Source: Clostridiaceae bacterium (GTDB taxonomy: Bacteria; Bacillota; Clostridia; DSM-8532). From it: DNA of 58,449 bases. Location of the stretch: assembly GCA_012518025.1 (NCBI GenBank), contig JAAYTP010000052.1, positions 1 to 58,449 of the forward strand. Reading direction: 5' to 3'. The position numbers and the translations under genes were made by a program. Under the pieces are notes generated by a model. The model saw nothing but the letters and a program-made list of their open reading frames with translations, ran no database searches and was not told the DNA's origin. The number at the start of each line of letters is the position of its first letter. Positions within the stretch are counted from its first letter, which is position 1. Positions 8,550 through 16,919 of the stretch are shown here, piece after piece.

Positions 8550-9788
8550 ATGGACAACACAAAAACCAACGTTTTTGATATCCTTATGGAACGTGGGTTC
8601 ATCGCACAGACCACAAACCAGGAGAAGATCAGGGAGTTGTTAGGAAGCGGCAGTGCCACTTTTTATATAGGCTTTGATCCTACTGCCGACAGCCTTCATG
8701 TAGGCCACCTGCTTCAACTAATAGTTATGTCCCATATGCAGAAGGCGGGGCATAAGCCGATTGCTCTCATAGGCGGTGGCACGGCCATGGTGGGAGATCC
8801 CACGGGAAAAACCGATATGAGGAGGATGATGACCCGCGAAGAAATCCAGCATAATGGTGACCAGTTCAAGGTTCAGATGAGGAATCTCGTTGATTTCACC
8901 AATGACCGGGCTATTATGGTGGACAATGCCGACTGGCTTCTGGATCTGAATTATGTCAACTTCTTAAGGGAAGTCGGGGTTCATTTTTCGGTGAACAGGA
9001 TGCTAACTGCCGAATGTTTCAAGAGCAGGCTTGAAAAAGGCCTTTCGTTCATAGAGTTTAACTATATGCTGATGCAAAGCTACGATTTTCTACGACTTCA
9101 CCGGGAGCATAACTGTTTACTTCAGCTTGGTGGGGATGACCAGTGGTCAAATATTCTGGGTGGTATCGATCTTATCCGTCGTGTAGAGGGTAAGGAAGTC
9201 TATGGGATGACATTTCAGCTTCTGACTACCAGTGATGGTAAGAAGATGGGTAAAACAGAAAAGGGTGCCGTATGGCTTGATCCCGAAAAGACCAGTCCCT
9301 ATGATTTCTACCAGTACTGGAGAAACGTTCAGGATGCTGATGTTATCAATTGTCTCAAACTGCTCACATTTGTGCCCATGGATCGTATCAACGAGATGGT
9401 AACCTGGAAGGATGCGCGGATCAATGAGGCTAAAAAGGTTCTTGCTTATGAAGTTACCGCTATAGTCCACGGCAAGGAGGAGGCGGATAAGGCACACAAG
9501 GCGGCCGAGGCCATTTTCTCCAAAGGCGTGGCTTCGGACGATATGCCCTCCGTGACCATCGAAAGAAGTGTGTTAAAAGATGGAATTAATATTCTGGACT
9601 TATTGACCCGTACAGGGCTGATTCCCTCAAAGGGAGAGGGACGGCGCCTGATACAGCAGGGTGGACTATACCTGAATAATGCGCGCGTGGATACCATTGA
9701 CAGGAGGGTAAATGAATCCGATCTGGAGGATTCCCGGATAATTATCCGCAAGGGTAAGAAATCCTATTTTAGAATCATAGCTGAGTAG
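8550..9788 (+). CDS. tyrS: Tyrosyl-tRNA synthetase
   Basis: This cytosolic class I synthetase charges tRNA-Tyr. The Rossmann catalytic domain has the HIGH-type motif HVGHL at about 50-54 and the KMSKS-type motif KMGKT at 232-236. A C-terminal S4 RNA-binding domain follows ([16 protein letters not shown]). The length of 412 residues is usual. I chose the ATG at 8550, preceded by AAAGGAAG. An in-frame upstream start at 8508 would add a 14-residue Arg/Lys-rich extension with no RBS. Unlike pheS and valS here, it has no T-box leader; instead a terminator-like RNA precedes it. The next gene begins 30 bases downstream. Confidence 0.96.
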   Translation: MDNTKTNVFDILMERGFIAQTTNQEKIRELLGSGSATFYIGFDPTADSLHVGHLLQLIVMSHMQKAGHKPIALIGGGTAMVGDPTGKTDMRRMMTREEIQHNGDQFKVQMRNLVDFTNDRAIMVDNADWLLDLNYVNFLREVGVHFSVNRMLTAECFKSRLEKGLSFIEFNYMLMQSYDFLRLHREHNCLLQLGGDDQWSNILGGIDLIRRVEGKEVYGMTFQLLTTSDGKKMGKTEKGAVWLDPEKTSPYDFYQYWRNVQDADVINCLKLLTFVPMDRINEMVTWKDARINEAKKVLAYEVTAIVHGKEEADKAHKAAEAIFSKGVASDDMPSVTIERSVLKDGINILDLLTRTGLIPSKGEGRRLIQQGGLYLNNARVDTIDRRVNESDLEDSRIIIRKGKKSYFRIIAE

Positions 9789-9817
9789 AGATTTAACCGA
9801 AAGCGGAGGTTTAGCAG

Positions 9818-10273
9818 GTGGAGATAAAGGTTGGGGAGATAATCAAGGCTAAGCGTGAGGAGAAGGGCTTAAGTCTGGTGGAATTTGCAAAGCGGATCGG
9901 CATATCATCCGGCTACCTTTCCCAGATTGAAAATGGCAGGAAGACCAACCCAAGGTTGGATATCGTTCTTCGGATCATCCATGAGCTGGATATTGACATC
10001 CGGATGCTTCTTGGAATTGAATCCGGAGAGGAAAACTACCTTTCAAGGATTCCTTCTCTCCTGATGCTGACCCTTGCCCGGGATCGTAATCTGAAAGCTC
10101 TTTCGGATAAAGATGTCCTCCGAAAGTTCAATGCCATGATCGACAGTCTCTGCGAGGCACGGTATATCCTTGAGAACCAGGAACTCTACCATCTGTTTCT
10201 GGATGACAGTGCCAACCAGATTGAGAATATCCTCAAACGCTATATGGCTCTTCAAATCCTGCTGAACAAATAA
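9818..10273 (+). CDS. XRE-family helix-turn-helix transcriptional regulator
   Basis: This is a DNA-binding regulator with a Cro/CI-type helix-turn-helix in residues 6-62 (EKGLSLVEFAKRIGISSGYLSQIENG). The helical C-terminal domain of about 85 residues is not recognised as a sensor. The start is GTG, backed by GGAGG nine bases upstream. It follows tyrS by 29 bases with no terminator between, so it is probably co-transcribed with it. The target is unknown. No autoregulatory operator is visible. Confidence 0.85.
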   Translation: MEIKVGEIIKAKREEKGLSLVEFAKRIGISSGYLSQIENGRKTNPRLDIVLRIIHELDIDIRMLLGIESGEENYLSRIPSLLMLTLARDRNLKALSDKDVLRKFNAMIDSLCEARYILENQELYHLFLDDSANQIENILKRYMALQILLNK

Positions 10274-10330
10274 TCAGACCCAGTGTTTTGGGGCAACCAG
10301 AATATGGGGCATAAAAATTTGCACAACCAC

Positions 10331-10360
10331 TTGACCAGGACGGGATATCTTAAGTATAAT
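10331..10360 (+). promoter_or_regulatory. Strong sigma-A promoter of the tRNA pair
   Basis: TTGACC and TATAAT are separated by 18 bases, 28 bases before the mature tRNA-Asn. Confidence 0.85.
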
Positions 10361-10388
10361 AGACTTTGCCCGAAAAAACGGGTGACAT

Positions 10389-10464
10389 TCCTCAATAGCT
10401 CAGTCGGTAGAGCATGCGGCTGTTAACCGCAGGGTCGTAGGTTCGAGTCCTACTTGAGGAGCCA
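10389..10464 (+). tRNA. tRNA-Asn (GTT)
   Basis: A complete cloverleaf is present: acceptor stem TCCTCAA/TTGAGGA, D-arm AGCTCAGTCGGTAGAGC, and an anticodon loop reading CTGTTAA with anticodon GTT. The T-arm is TAGGTTCGAGTCCTA, with discriminator G and an encoded CCA. Confidence 0.97.
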
Positions 10465-10467
10465 CTT

Positions 10468-10544
10468 GGGCCTTTAGCTCAGTTGGTTAGAGCAACCGGC
10501 TCATAACCGGTTGGTCCGGGGTTCGAGTCCCTGAAGGCCCACCA
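10468..10544 (+). tRNA. tRNA with CAT anticodon (elongator Met, or Ile2 if lysidine-modified)
   Basis: The cloverleaf has acceptor stem GGGCCTT/AAGGCCC, anticodon loop CTCATAA, T-arm GGGGTTCGAGTCCCT, discriminator A and an encoded CCA. The first base pair is G-C, so this is not an initiator. CAT tRNAs are either elongator Met or the Ile2 isoacceptor modified by TilS. The D-arm and discriminator A are compatible with both, so the amino acid is left open. Confidence 0.95.
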
Positions 10545-10552
10545 AAGATTAG

Positions 10553-10580
10553 AGGATGACAGATAGGTCATCCTTTTTTA
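10553..10580 (+). terminator. Rho-independent terminator of the tRNA operon
   Basis: AGGATGAC/GTCATCCT with a six-base loop is followed by TTTTTATTTAT, just after the CCA of the second tRNA. Confidence 0.93.
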
Positions 10581-10644
10581 TTTATCTGGAGGTGAGTGGT
10601 TGGATATGAGATTGACCTCCCACCTCTGCCTGGGAGGGAACCGT

Positions 10645-11358
10645 GTGAAACTGAAGGGGCGACTAAAACTGATATACGACATGATACCCCAATGTGACAT
10701 CCTCTGTGACATTGGAACCGATCATGCCCTTATACCGGCTTATGCCCTGCTCAACAAGCGTTGCCGCCGGGCTATTGCCACCGATATAGGGAAGGGACCC
10801 CTTGTGCGGGCAGAACAGACGCTTAAAGCCTATAACCTGCAGAGCATGATGGATCTCAGGCTGGGAAACGGCCTGGAGGTTATCTCCATGGACGAAGCCG
10901 ATGTAATCGTTATAGCGGGAATGGGTGGTGTGTTGATAACAGAGCTGTTGGGCGATCAACTGGATAAGGCAAAAAAGGCAAAAAGGATTATTCTCCAGCC
11001 CATGTACGCCCAGGAAGTGGTTCGGCCTTTCCTGTGGCAAAATGGATTCACAGTAACTGATGAAGCCCTGACCCGTGAAGGAAGAAAGCTGTACCAGGTA
11101 CTTGCTGTGGTATATGATGAGGCGGCCAGCGCATCCTGTATGAAAGACCCCGTATATGAGTTCATTGGCGAGGGTTTGATTAACAACAGGGATCCGCTGC
11201 TGGAAGATTGGCTTTGTGATAGAATAAAGAGACAGAGAAAGATAGTTAACGGGATGAGGAGCGCTGCTTTACCCAGACCCAACCTGGAACAGGAGGAAGA
11301 ACTTCTGAGGGATCTGGAGTCCCTACAAAGCAAGCTGTTTAGTAACAGAGGGATGTAA
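10645..11358 (+). CDS. trmK: tRNA (adenine-22 N1)-methyltransferase
   Basis: This enzyme methylates N1 of A22 in the D-loop of tRNAs using SAM. The N-terminal Rossmann fold carries the motif DIGTDHALIP, a second SAM contact in IATDIGKGPL and the family sequence VIAGMGG. The C-terminal coiled region after residue 165 is typical of TrmK. I chose the GTG at 10645 because GGGAGGG lies six bases upstream and the resulting 237 residues match the family. Starts at TTG 10600 or ATG 10606, also near a GGAGGTG, would add 13-15 residues and remain possible. It lies downstream of two tRNA genes and is followed by the nif3-family gene, a common clostridial pairing. Confidence 0.92.
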   Translation: MKLKGRLKLIYDMIPQCDILCDIGTDHALIPAYALLNKRCRRAIATDIGKGPLVRAEQTLKAYNLQSMMDLRLGNGLEVISMDEADVIVIAGMGGVLITELLGDQLDKAKKAKRIILQPMYAQEVVRPFLWQNGFTVTDEALTREGRKLYQVLAVVYDEAASASCMKDPVYEFIGEGLINNRDPLLEDWLCDRIKRQRKIVNGMRSAALPRPNLEQEEELLRDLESLQSKLFSNRGM

Positions 11359-11377
11359 GGTATGCGCTTACATTGCG

Positions 11378-11482
11378 ATGAGGACAGTTGAAGAGCCCGA
11401 GCAGCATAGCGAAAACAATGAGATTGCCGCTTTCAATGAAATTCTGGGAACACCCTTTATTAATGGTGAGGTGATGGTATGA
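11378..11482 (+). CDS. Possible 34-residue acidic peptide, unknown
   Basis: A short frame opens with ATG in the trmK-nif3 gap, and its stop overlaps the nif3 start as ATGA. Its codons look like those of the neighbours, and the peptide is acidic (RTVEEPEQHSENNE at the front). There is no good RBS, so it could be chance. If real, its overlap would couple it to the next gene. Confidence 0.22.
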   Translation: MRTVEEPEQHSENNEIAAFNEILGTPFINGEVMV

Positions 11483-12279
11483 GGCTGAAGGAGATAATGA
11501 ACTGGATTGAACAGATTGCCCCCCTTTATCTGCAGGAAAGCTATGATAACAGTGGGCTGATTATTGGTGATGAAGACCAGATGATAGACAAAGCTGTGGT
11601 TTGTCTGGATGTGGATGAGGCCGTGCTGGAGTATGCCAGGGAAAATGGTGCCAGGCTTGTGATCTCACATCATCCCTGTGTTTTCAGGTCACTTAAAACC
11701 TTCAGCCCGAAATCGCCGGAAGGCTCAATCCTGTATTCGGCGATTACCCATGGAATTGCGGTTTACAGCGCCCATACCAATTTTGACTCAGCCAGGGGCT
11801 GTATGGGGGACATGATTTGTCAGGAACTTGAGCTGGATGAGGTTAATGTGCTAATACCTAGCAATATCCCGGATTCCGGACATGGCATCGGCAGATGGGG
11901 CTTTTACAAGTCTTCGTTATCATTTGGGAGTTTCCTCAGAATTCTTGGCAACAAGCTGGGAATGAAATCCATGAGGGAAGTGGGAACACGACCCGAACAA
12001 ATATATAGGGTGGCTGTTTTCAATGGTTCCTTTGATAATTCCTGCATGGATGAGTTGTTAAGGGTGAAGCCCGATGTTCTGCTGACGGGTGACCTGAAAT
12101 ACCATGATGCCCTGGTGTTGAAGCATCACGGGATATACACCATTGATGCCGGCCACTATCAAACCGAGATAATTTTTGTGAGGGGATTATCCGACATGCT
12201 GAAAAAGGCCTTTCCAATGCTGGAGGTTTTATGCTGGGAAGGTACTGATATCTTCAAGGTTCTTTATTCCATTGACTGA
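11479..12279 (+). CDS. Nif3-like dinuclear metal centre protein (YqfO family)
   Basis: This is a conserved cytosolic protein that forms toroidal hexamers with two metal ions per subunit. Its in vivo role is unsettled, and the database name GTP cyclohydrolase 1 type 2 is weakly supported. Metal ligands are visible as the SHHP motif near residue 65, an Asp in TNFDSARG and the C-terminal DAGHYQTE. The protein has 266 residues, so it lacks the inserted PII-like domain that makes Bacillus YqfO about 370. GAGGTGATGGT precedes the ATG. The stop codon overlaps the -35 box of the rnpB promoter. Confidence 0.9.
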   Translation: MRLKEIMNWIEQIAPLYLQESYDNSGLIIGDEDQMIDKAVVCLDVDEAVLEYARENGARLVISHHPCVFRSLKTFSPKSPEGSILYSAITHGIAVYSAHTNFDSARGCMGDMICQELELDEVNVLIPSNIPDSGHGIGRWGFYKSSLSFGSFLRILGNKLGMKSMREVGTRPEQIYRVAVFNGSFDNSCMDELLRVKPDVLLTGDLKYHDALVLKHHGIYTIDAGHYQTEIIFVRGLSDMLKKAFPMLEVLCWEGTDIFKVLYSID

Positions 12280-12300
12280 GTATTGGGTATATACTATAAT
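12272..12300 (+). promoter_or_regulatory. Sigma-A promoter of rnpB
   Basis: TTGACT and TATAAT are separated by 17 bases, about 20 bases before the RNA. The -35 box includes the last codons and stop of the preceding gene. Confidence 0.85.
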
Positions 12301-12320
12301 AGCATGTCCATTATAAATGT

Positions 12321-12672
12321 TGATGAGTAAGTCGGATGGTCGCGGGCGCAGCGCCGAAAGGCCGCGCACGAGGAAAGTCCGGGCTCCACAGGGCAAGGGT
12401 GCCGGGTAACACCCGGTGAAGGCGACTTCAAGGAAAGTGCAACAGAAATAAACCGCTGAGAGTGTATCTCAGTAAGGGTGGAAAGGTGAGGTAAGAGCTC
12501 ACCGACCCGACGGCGACGAAGGGTGCTCTGCAAACCCCATCCGGAGCAACACCGTGACGAGGAATATAGGGTTGCCCGCCTGTTCCTCAGAGGTGGCTGG
12601 AGCCATGTAGCAATACATGGCCTGGATAGATGATCATTCAAGACAGAACCCGGCTTATAGACTTACTCATCA
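12321..12672 (+). ncRNA. rnpB: RNase P RNA, bacterial class A
   Basis: This is the catalytic RNA of RNase P, which trims tRNA 5' leaders. The P1 stem pairs GATGAGTAAGTC at 12322-12333 with GACTTACTCATC at 12660-12671. The universally conserved core elements are present: GAGGAAAGTCCGGGCTCC near the 5' side, ACAGAAA in the middle, and AGACAGAACCCGGCTTA near the 3' end. The length of about 350 nucleotides is usual for class A. It has its own promoter and a following hairpin. The protein that modulates RNase P (RnpM/YlxR) is also encoded in this window at 20638. Confidence 0.97.
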
Positions 12673-12678
12673 AAACGT

Positions 12679-12710
12679 CGAAACCGCAGGCTTCAAGGCC
12701 TGCGGTTTCG
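12679..12710 (+). terminator. Hairpin terminator of rnpB
   Basis: CGAAACCGCAGGC/GCCTGCGGTTTCG is a 13-base-pair perfect stem with a six-base loop. The trailing U-run is poor (CTATTTC). Confidence 0.75.
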
Positions 12711-12951
12711 CTATTTCACAGACCGTCCTGTCGTCTTAATTAAGTATCAAATTCTGTCTGTCATGATATCAGTATTCGGTATCTGAGTGCGTATATGTAA
12801 ATTAGGTGCAAAATTAACACAGGGCTTGATTTTCTTTGAATCCGGAAATGGACGGGGGTTCAGAGGGAGCAGACACCGAGTGCCATATTGCTGCAAATTG
12901 GACTCTACGAGGGGTACCCTTGAGCCATTGGTATTTATTTCAGACTTTGCC
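12711..12951. other. Intergenic stretch between rnpB and the Phe T-box promoter, no gene assigned
   Basis: About 240 bases lie between the rnpB hairpin and the pheST promoter. Short open frames exist on both strands but have no RBS and no family I recognise. The section 12850-12930 is G-rich, with a GGGTACCC palindrome. Confidence 0.5.
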
Positions 12952-12979
12952 TTTACAAAAATGCCTTTTGGGGTATAAT
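12952..12979 (+). promoter_or_regulatory. Probable sigma-A promoter of the pheST operon
   Basis: TTTACA and TATAAT are separated by 16 bases, just before the T-box leader begins. Confidence 0.7.
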
Positions 12980-12985
12980 TATGTT

Positions 12986-13320
12986 TATCAGCGATGAAGG
13001 AGAAGGGATTTTCCCCGCTTTTCATGGGCTTCATCAGAAGAGAATTGATGCCGCAGGCTGGGAGCATCAAGGTGAAGAATGAAAAGTGAGTTCACTCCGA
13101 AGCTGCCGCTTGAACGCCAGAAGCCTGGATGTATAATAAGGGTGATGCCTAAAGGTTAACCTGGGGTGAAAGGCAAGTAGGAGCGGCCGGCAGCGACCGT
13201 TATCAGCGCAGAGTGCACTTTGACTTAATACTGCCTGGATTTGAACCGTATCTGGCTGTCAAAGTGAACATAGGTGGTACCGCGAAGACTTCGTCCTATG
13301 GACGGAGCTGTTTTTTTGTC
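12986..13320 (+). promoter_or_regulatory. T-box leader, specifier TTC (Phe)
   Basis: This tRNA-sensing leader allows read-through into pheST when tRNA-Phe is uncharged. Stem I opens at about 12995. The specifier TTC at 13091-13093 sits in the context GTGAG-TTC-ACTCC, matching the Phe codon and the downstream genes. The T-box consensus AGGTGGTACCGCG is at 13272-13284. Its TGGT bulge pairs with an ACCA tRNA end. The following CTTCGTCC/GGACGGAG hairpin and T-run form the terminator, and the T-box can pair instead to form the antiterminator. Confidence 0.93.
13289..13318 (+). terminator. T-box-controlled terminator
   Basis: CTTCGTCC, loop TAT and GGACGGAG are followed by CTGTTTTTTTG. It overlaps the antiterminator sequence of the Phe T-box. 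Confidence 0.88.
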
Positions 13321-13392
13321 AGGGCATATTATGCCCTGATGTAAGGGGTAGCAGGTTTAAACATTCAAAATTATATAGTTGGGGTGTTTGTC

Positions 13393-14412
13393 TTGAAACA
13401 ACAATTGGAATCAATTCAGAAAAAAGCGCTGGAAACGCTTGAAACCATTACGGATATCCGTGAGCTTGAAGATTTCCGTGTAGCCTATCTGGGAAAGAAG
13501 GGTGAGCTTACCCGCATCCTCAAGGGGATGGGCGCACTATCACCGGAGGAGCGGCCTTTGATCGGGCAGCTCGCCAATGAAGTGAGAAATGCTCTTGAAG
13601 AGGGGATTGCCACGACAAGGGGCAGGCTGCTCAGAGTAGCAAGAGAAGAAAAGATCAGGCAGGAAACCTTGGACGTGACCATGCCGGGTCGAGCAAAAAA
13701 ACTGGGCAGGAAGCATCCTATCACCATTGTACTGGATGAAATAAAGGACATCTTCCTGGGCATGGGTTATGAGATAGCCGAGGGTCCGGAGGTTGAGCTG
13801 GACTATTTCAACTTTGAGGCATTGAATATGCCAAAGAACCATCCTGCCAGGGATACCCAGGATACCTTCTACATCACTGAAGATGTTTTGCTCAGAACCC
13901 ATACATCACCTGTTCAGGCCAGGTACATGAAGGATCACAAGCCACCTATCCGTATTATCTGTCCGGGACGCGTTTACCGTTCCGATGCAGTGGATGCCAC
14001 CCACTCCCCCATATTCCATCAGGTGGAGGGTCTGGTAGTGGACAAGGGCGTCACCATGGGTGATCTGATAGGAACCCTGCAGGTGTTTGCCAAAGGGGTT
14101 TTCGGAGAGGATACAAGAATACGGCTGAGACCTCATCACTTCAATTTTACCGAGCCCAGTGCCGAAGTGGATGTTTCCTGCTGGGGATGCGGCGGAACAG
14201 GCTGCAGGATTTGTAAGGGTGAAGGTTGGGTTGAGATCTTGGGTGCCGGTATGGTGCACCCTAACGTGTTGCGGGAAGGCGGGATTGATCCGGATGTATA
14301 CAGCGGCTTTGCCTTTGGTCTTGGAATTGACCGAATAGCCATGGGCAAATTCGGTATCGATGATATGCGCCTGCTGTTTGAGAACGATATAAGGTTTTTG
14401 AGGCAGTTTTAA
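13393..14412 (+). CDS. pheS: Phenylalanyl-tRNA synthetase alpha subunit
   Basis: This is the catalytic subunit of the (alpha-beta)2 synthetase that charges tRNA-Phe. An N-terminal coiled coil of about 85 residues binds tRNA. The class II catalytic domain follows, with motif 2 around [18 protein letters not shown] and motif 3 in GLGIDRIAM near the C-terminus. A Cys-rich insertion ([14 protein letters not shown]) is common in bacterial PheS. I chose the TTG at 13393 with GGGGTG six bases upstream, giving 339 residues. A GTG at 13384 in the same frame has no RBS. It is followed after 39 bases by pheT and is controlled by the Phe T-box. Confidence 0.96.
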   Translation: MKQQLESIQKKALETLETITDIRELEDFRVAYLGKKGELTRILKGMGALSPEERPLIGQLANEVRNALEEGIATTRGRLLRVAREEKIRQETLDVTMPGRAKKLGRKHPITIVLDEIKDIFLGMGYEIAEGPEVELDYFNFEALNMPKNHPARDTQDTFYITEDVLLRTHTSPVQARYMKDHKPPIRIICPGRVYRSDAVDATHSPIFHQVEGLVVDKGVTMGDLIGTLQVFAKGVFGEDTRIRLRPHHFNFTEPSAEVDVSCWGCGGTGCRICKGEGWVEILGAGMVHPNVLREGGIDPDVYSGFAFGLGIDRIAMGKFGIDDMRLLFENDIRFLRQF

Positions 14413-14451
14413 TCCGCACCGGATATGAAACCTAGGAAAGGATGATATGTG

Positions 14452-16848
14452 ATGAAGGCTCCTTTAAATTGGCTAAAGGATTTTGTTGATATAAATGTTG
14501 GAATCAAGGAATATGTCAATGCAATGACCATGTCTGGCTCCAAGGTTGAGGGCGTTGAGGATTTAGGAGAGGGCATCGAAAAGGTGGTTGTTGGCAGAAT
14601 CCTTGAAATGGAGGCTCACCCCAACGCAGACAGGCTGAAAGTCTGCAAGGTGGACGTGGGCAGTGAAGTGCTTCAGATTGTTACCGGGGCTCCCAATGTG
14701 AAGACCGGTGATCTGATCCCCCTGGCACTTGTAGGCGCAAAGCTCCCGGGAGGACAAATCAAGGCTTCCAAACTTCGGGGCGTGGAATCCTATGGCATGA
14801 TGTGCTCCATAGAGGAACTGAATCTGAGCAGGGATTACCTGCCGGATGCCCCCGAGGACGGAGTTTATGTCTTCTCTGAAGAACTGGAGCCGGGCACCGA
14901 TATCAAAGAAGCTCTGCATCTGGATCAGGTGGTGGAATTTGAGATCACCTCAAACAGACCCGATTGCCTTTCGGTTTACGGCCTTGCCAGGGAAACCGCA
15001 GCTACTTTGGGGGTTCCTCTTAAAAAGCCTGATATCCGCGTAAAGGAAGAGGCCGGCGGTGACGCCAGCGATCGTGTTTCCATTGAGATAGAAAATCCTG
15101 AACTGTGCCCCCGCTACTCCGCCAGGATTGTGACTGATGTGAAGATAGAGCCTTCTCCATACTGGATGCAGCACAGGCTGGCAGCAGCGGGTATGCGGCC
15201 CATAAACAATATTGTGGACATCACCAACTATGTAATGCTGGAACTGGGTCAGCCCATGCATGCCTTTGACTTCTCATGCCTGACCGATTCCAAAATAGTT
15301 GTGCGTACCGCCAGGGAGGGCGAGACTCTAAAAACCCTTGATGGTCAGGAAAGAAAACTAGATACCAGCATGCTGGTAATTGCAGATTCCCAACGCCCTG
15401 TGGGTATTGCCGGCGTAATGGGTGGCGAAAATTCTGAAGTTACTGATCAGACCCGGATGTTGCTGCTTGAATCGGCTAATTTCAACGGTGCATCCATCAG
15501 GGTTACCAGCAAAAAGCTGGGTATCCGAAGCGAGGCATCCGGCAGGTTTGAAAAGGGACTTGATCCTGAGAACACCATAAAGGCACTCGACCGCTGTGCT
15601 GAGCTGATTGAGCTTCTGGGGGCAGGTAAAGTGGTTCGGGGTATAGTGGACTGCAATATGACCCGGAAAAGTCAGGACACCATCAAGTTGGATCCTGATC
15701 GTATCAATGCCTTGCTGGGAACCGAAATTACTGCCGAAAAGATGATGGACATTTTCAGGGCTCTGGAATTTGAAGTTGATCCAAATACCATGATAATGAA
15801 AATTCCGTCCTTCCGTTCCGATATTGAATCCGTTGCCGATCTCTCAGAAGAGGTGGCACGTTTCTATGACTATAACAACATAAAACCCAGCCTTCTTTCA
15901 GGGAAGGAATCCATGCGGGGGAGGAAGAGCTACAAGCAGCGCATGGAGGATGTGATCCGGAATACCATGTGTGCATGTGGTATGAATGAGGCCTTCACAT
16001 TCTCCTTCACCAGCCCTGGAGTGTTTGACAAGATCAACCTGCCGGCTGATCATCCGCTGAGGGATACAGTGGTTATTTCCAATCCTCTGGGAGAAGATTA
16101 CAGCATCATGCGTACCACAACCATTCCGGATATGCTGCGGATTCTGTCCATAAACTACAGCAGGAAGATAGAAACAGCAAGGTTGTTCGAACTGTCTTCA
16201 GTCTATCATCCGGTTGATGGTGAGGAACTGCCGGAGGAGAAATCGGTGCTGACCCTTGGTATGTATGGAGAGGGCTGTGATTTCTTTGAGTTGAAGGGCG
16301 TTGTGGAAGAATTGATGACCGCTATGGGCATCGCCGGCTATGAGTTTAAACCTGAGCGGGAAGAACCCTCTTTCCATCCCGGCCGTACAGCAAGCCTGAT
16401 GGTCATGAAGTCAGATGGAACGCAGCTGAAGGCGGGCATCCTTGGCGAGATTCATCCGGAAGTGGCAGAGAAAACCGAATGTCCCGAAAGAACCTGTGCA
16501 GCCTTGTTTGAAGTGGCTGTTCTGATCGATGCCTCTTCGCTTTCAAGAAAGTTCAAGGCTCTTCCCAGGTTCCCGGCAGTACCCCGTGATATTGCTGTTG
16601 TGGTCAGGGATGAGGTTTATGTGGCCGATCTAATGAAGGCTATTGTCAAAGCGGCCGGAGAAATTCTGGAGGATGTGTCGTTGTTTGATGTCTACAAGGG
16701 AAGTCAGGTACCCGAGGGCATGAAGAGCACAGCCTTTGCCCTGTCCTTCAGGTCGGCTGACAGAACACTCAAGGATGAGGAAGTCAACACGGCCATGGAA
16801 AAAATCCTCAAAAGCTTGGAGTATCAGTTCGATGCCAGATTAAGATAA
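14452..16848 (+). CDS. pheT: Phenylalanyl-tRNA synthetase beta subunit
   Basis: This is the partner of PheS, and it edits mischarged Tyr-tRNA-Phe. Domains in order are: an N-terminal piece, an EMAP-II-like tRNA-binding domain (about residues 40-150), the B3/B4 editing domain (about 210-380), a B5 helical domain (about 400-475), a pseudo-catalytic core, and a C-terminal FDX-ACB anticodon-binding domain (from about 705). It has 798 residues, the normal size. Start ATG 14452 or the adjacent GTG 14449 are both served by AGGAAAGG. It ends 100 bases before the convergent tmcAL gene. Confidence 0.96.
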   Translation: MKAPLNWLKDFVDINVGIKEYVNAMTMSGSKVEGVEDLGEGIEKVVVGRILEMEAHPNADRLKVCKVDVGSEVLQIVTGAPNVKTGDLIPLALVGAKLPGGQIKASKLRGVESYGMMCSIEELNLSRDYLPDAPEDGVYVFSEELEPGTDIKEALHLDQVVEFEITSNRPDCLSVYGLARETAATLGVPLKKPDIRVKEEAGGDASDRVSIEIENPELCPRYSARIVTDVKIEPSPYWMQHRLAAAGMRPINNIVDITNYVMLELGQPMHAFDFSCLTDSKIVVRTAREGETLKTLDGQERKLDTSMLVIADSQRPVGIAGVMGGENSEVTDQTRMLLLESANFNGASIRVTSKKLGIRSEASGRFEKGLDPENTIKALDRCAELIELLGAGKVVRGIVDCNMTRKSQDTIKLDPDRINALLGTEITAEKMMDIFRALEFEVDPNTMIMKIPSFRSDIESVADLSEEVARFYDYNNIKPSLLSGKESMRGRKSYKQRMEDVIRNTMCACGMNEAFTFSFTSPGVFDKINLPADHPLRDTVVISNPLGEDYSIMRTTTIPDMLRILSINYSRKIETARLFELSSVYHPVDGEELPEEKSVLTLGMYGEGCDFFELKGVVEELMTAMGIAGYEFKPEREEPSFHPGRTASLMVMKSDGTQLKAGILGEIHPEVAEKTECPERTCAALFEVAVLIDASSLSRKFKALPRFPAVPRDIAVVVRDEVYVADLMKAIVKAAGEILEDVSLFDVYKGSQVPEGMKSTAFALSFRSADRTLKDEEVNTAMEKILKSLEYQFDARLR

Positions 16849-16869
16849 CTTTTCGCACAGTGAATAAAA

Positions 16870-16905
16870 AAGACCATCCCGGCGACATCGGGATGGTTTC
16901 TTTAT
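16870..16905 (+). terminator. Bidirectional Rho-independent terminator between pheT and tmcAL
   Basis: ACCATCCCG, loop GCGACAT and CGGGATGGT are followed by TTCTTTATG on the plus strand. On the minus strand it is followed by CTTTTTTATTC. It serves both convergent genes. Confidence 0.9.
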
Positions 16906-16919
16906 GTCTTCCTGTTTTA

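Noticed and set aside
12747-13070. Open frames on both strands between rnpB and the Phe T-box
   Set aside because: They lack an RBS, and one overlaps the T-box promoter and leader.
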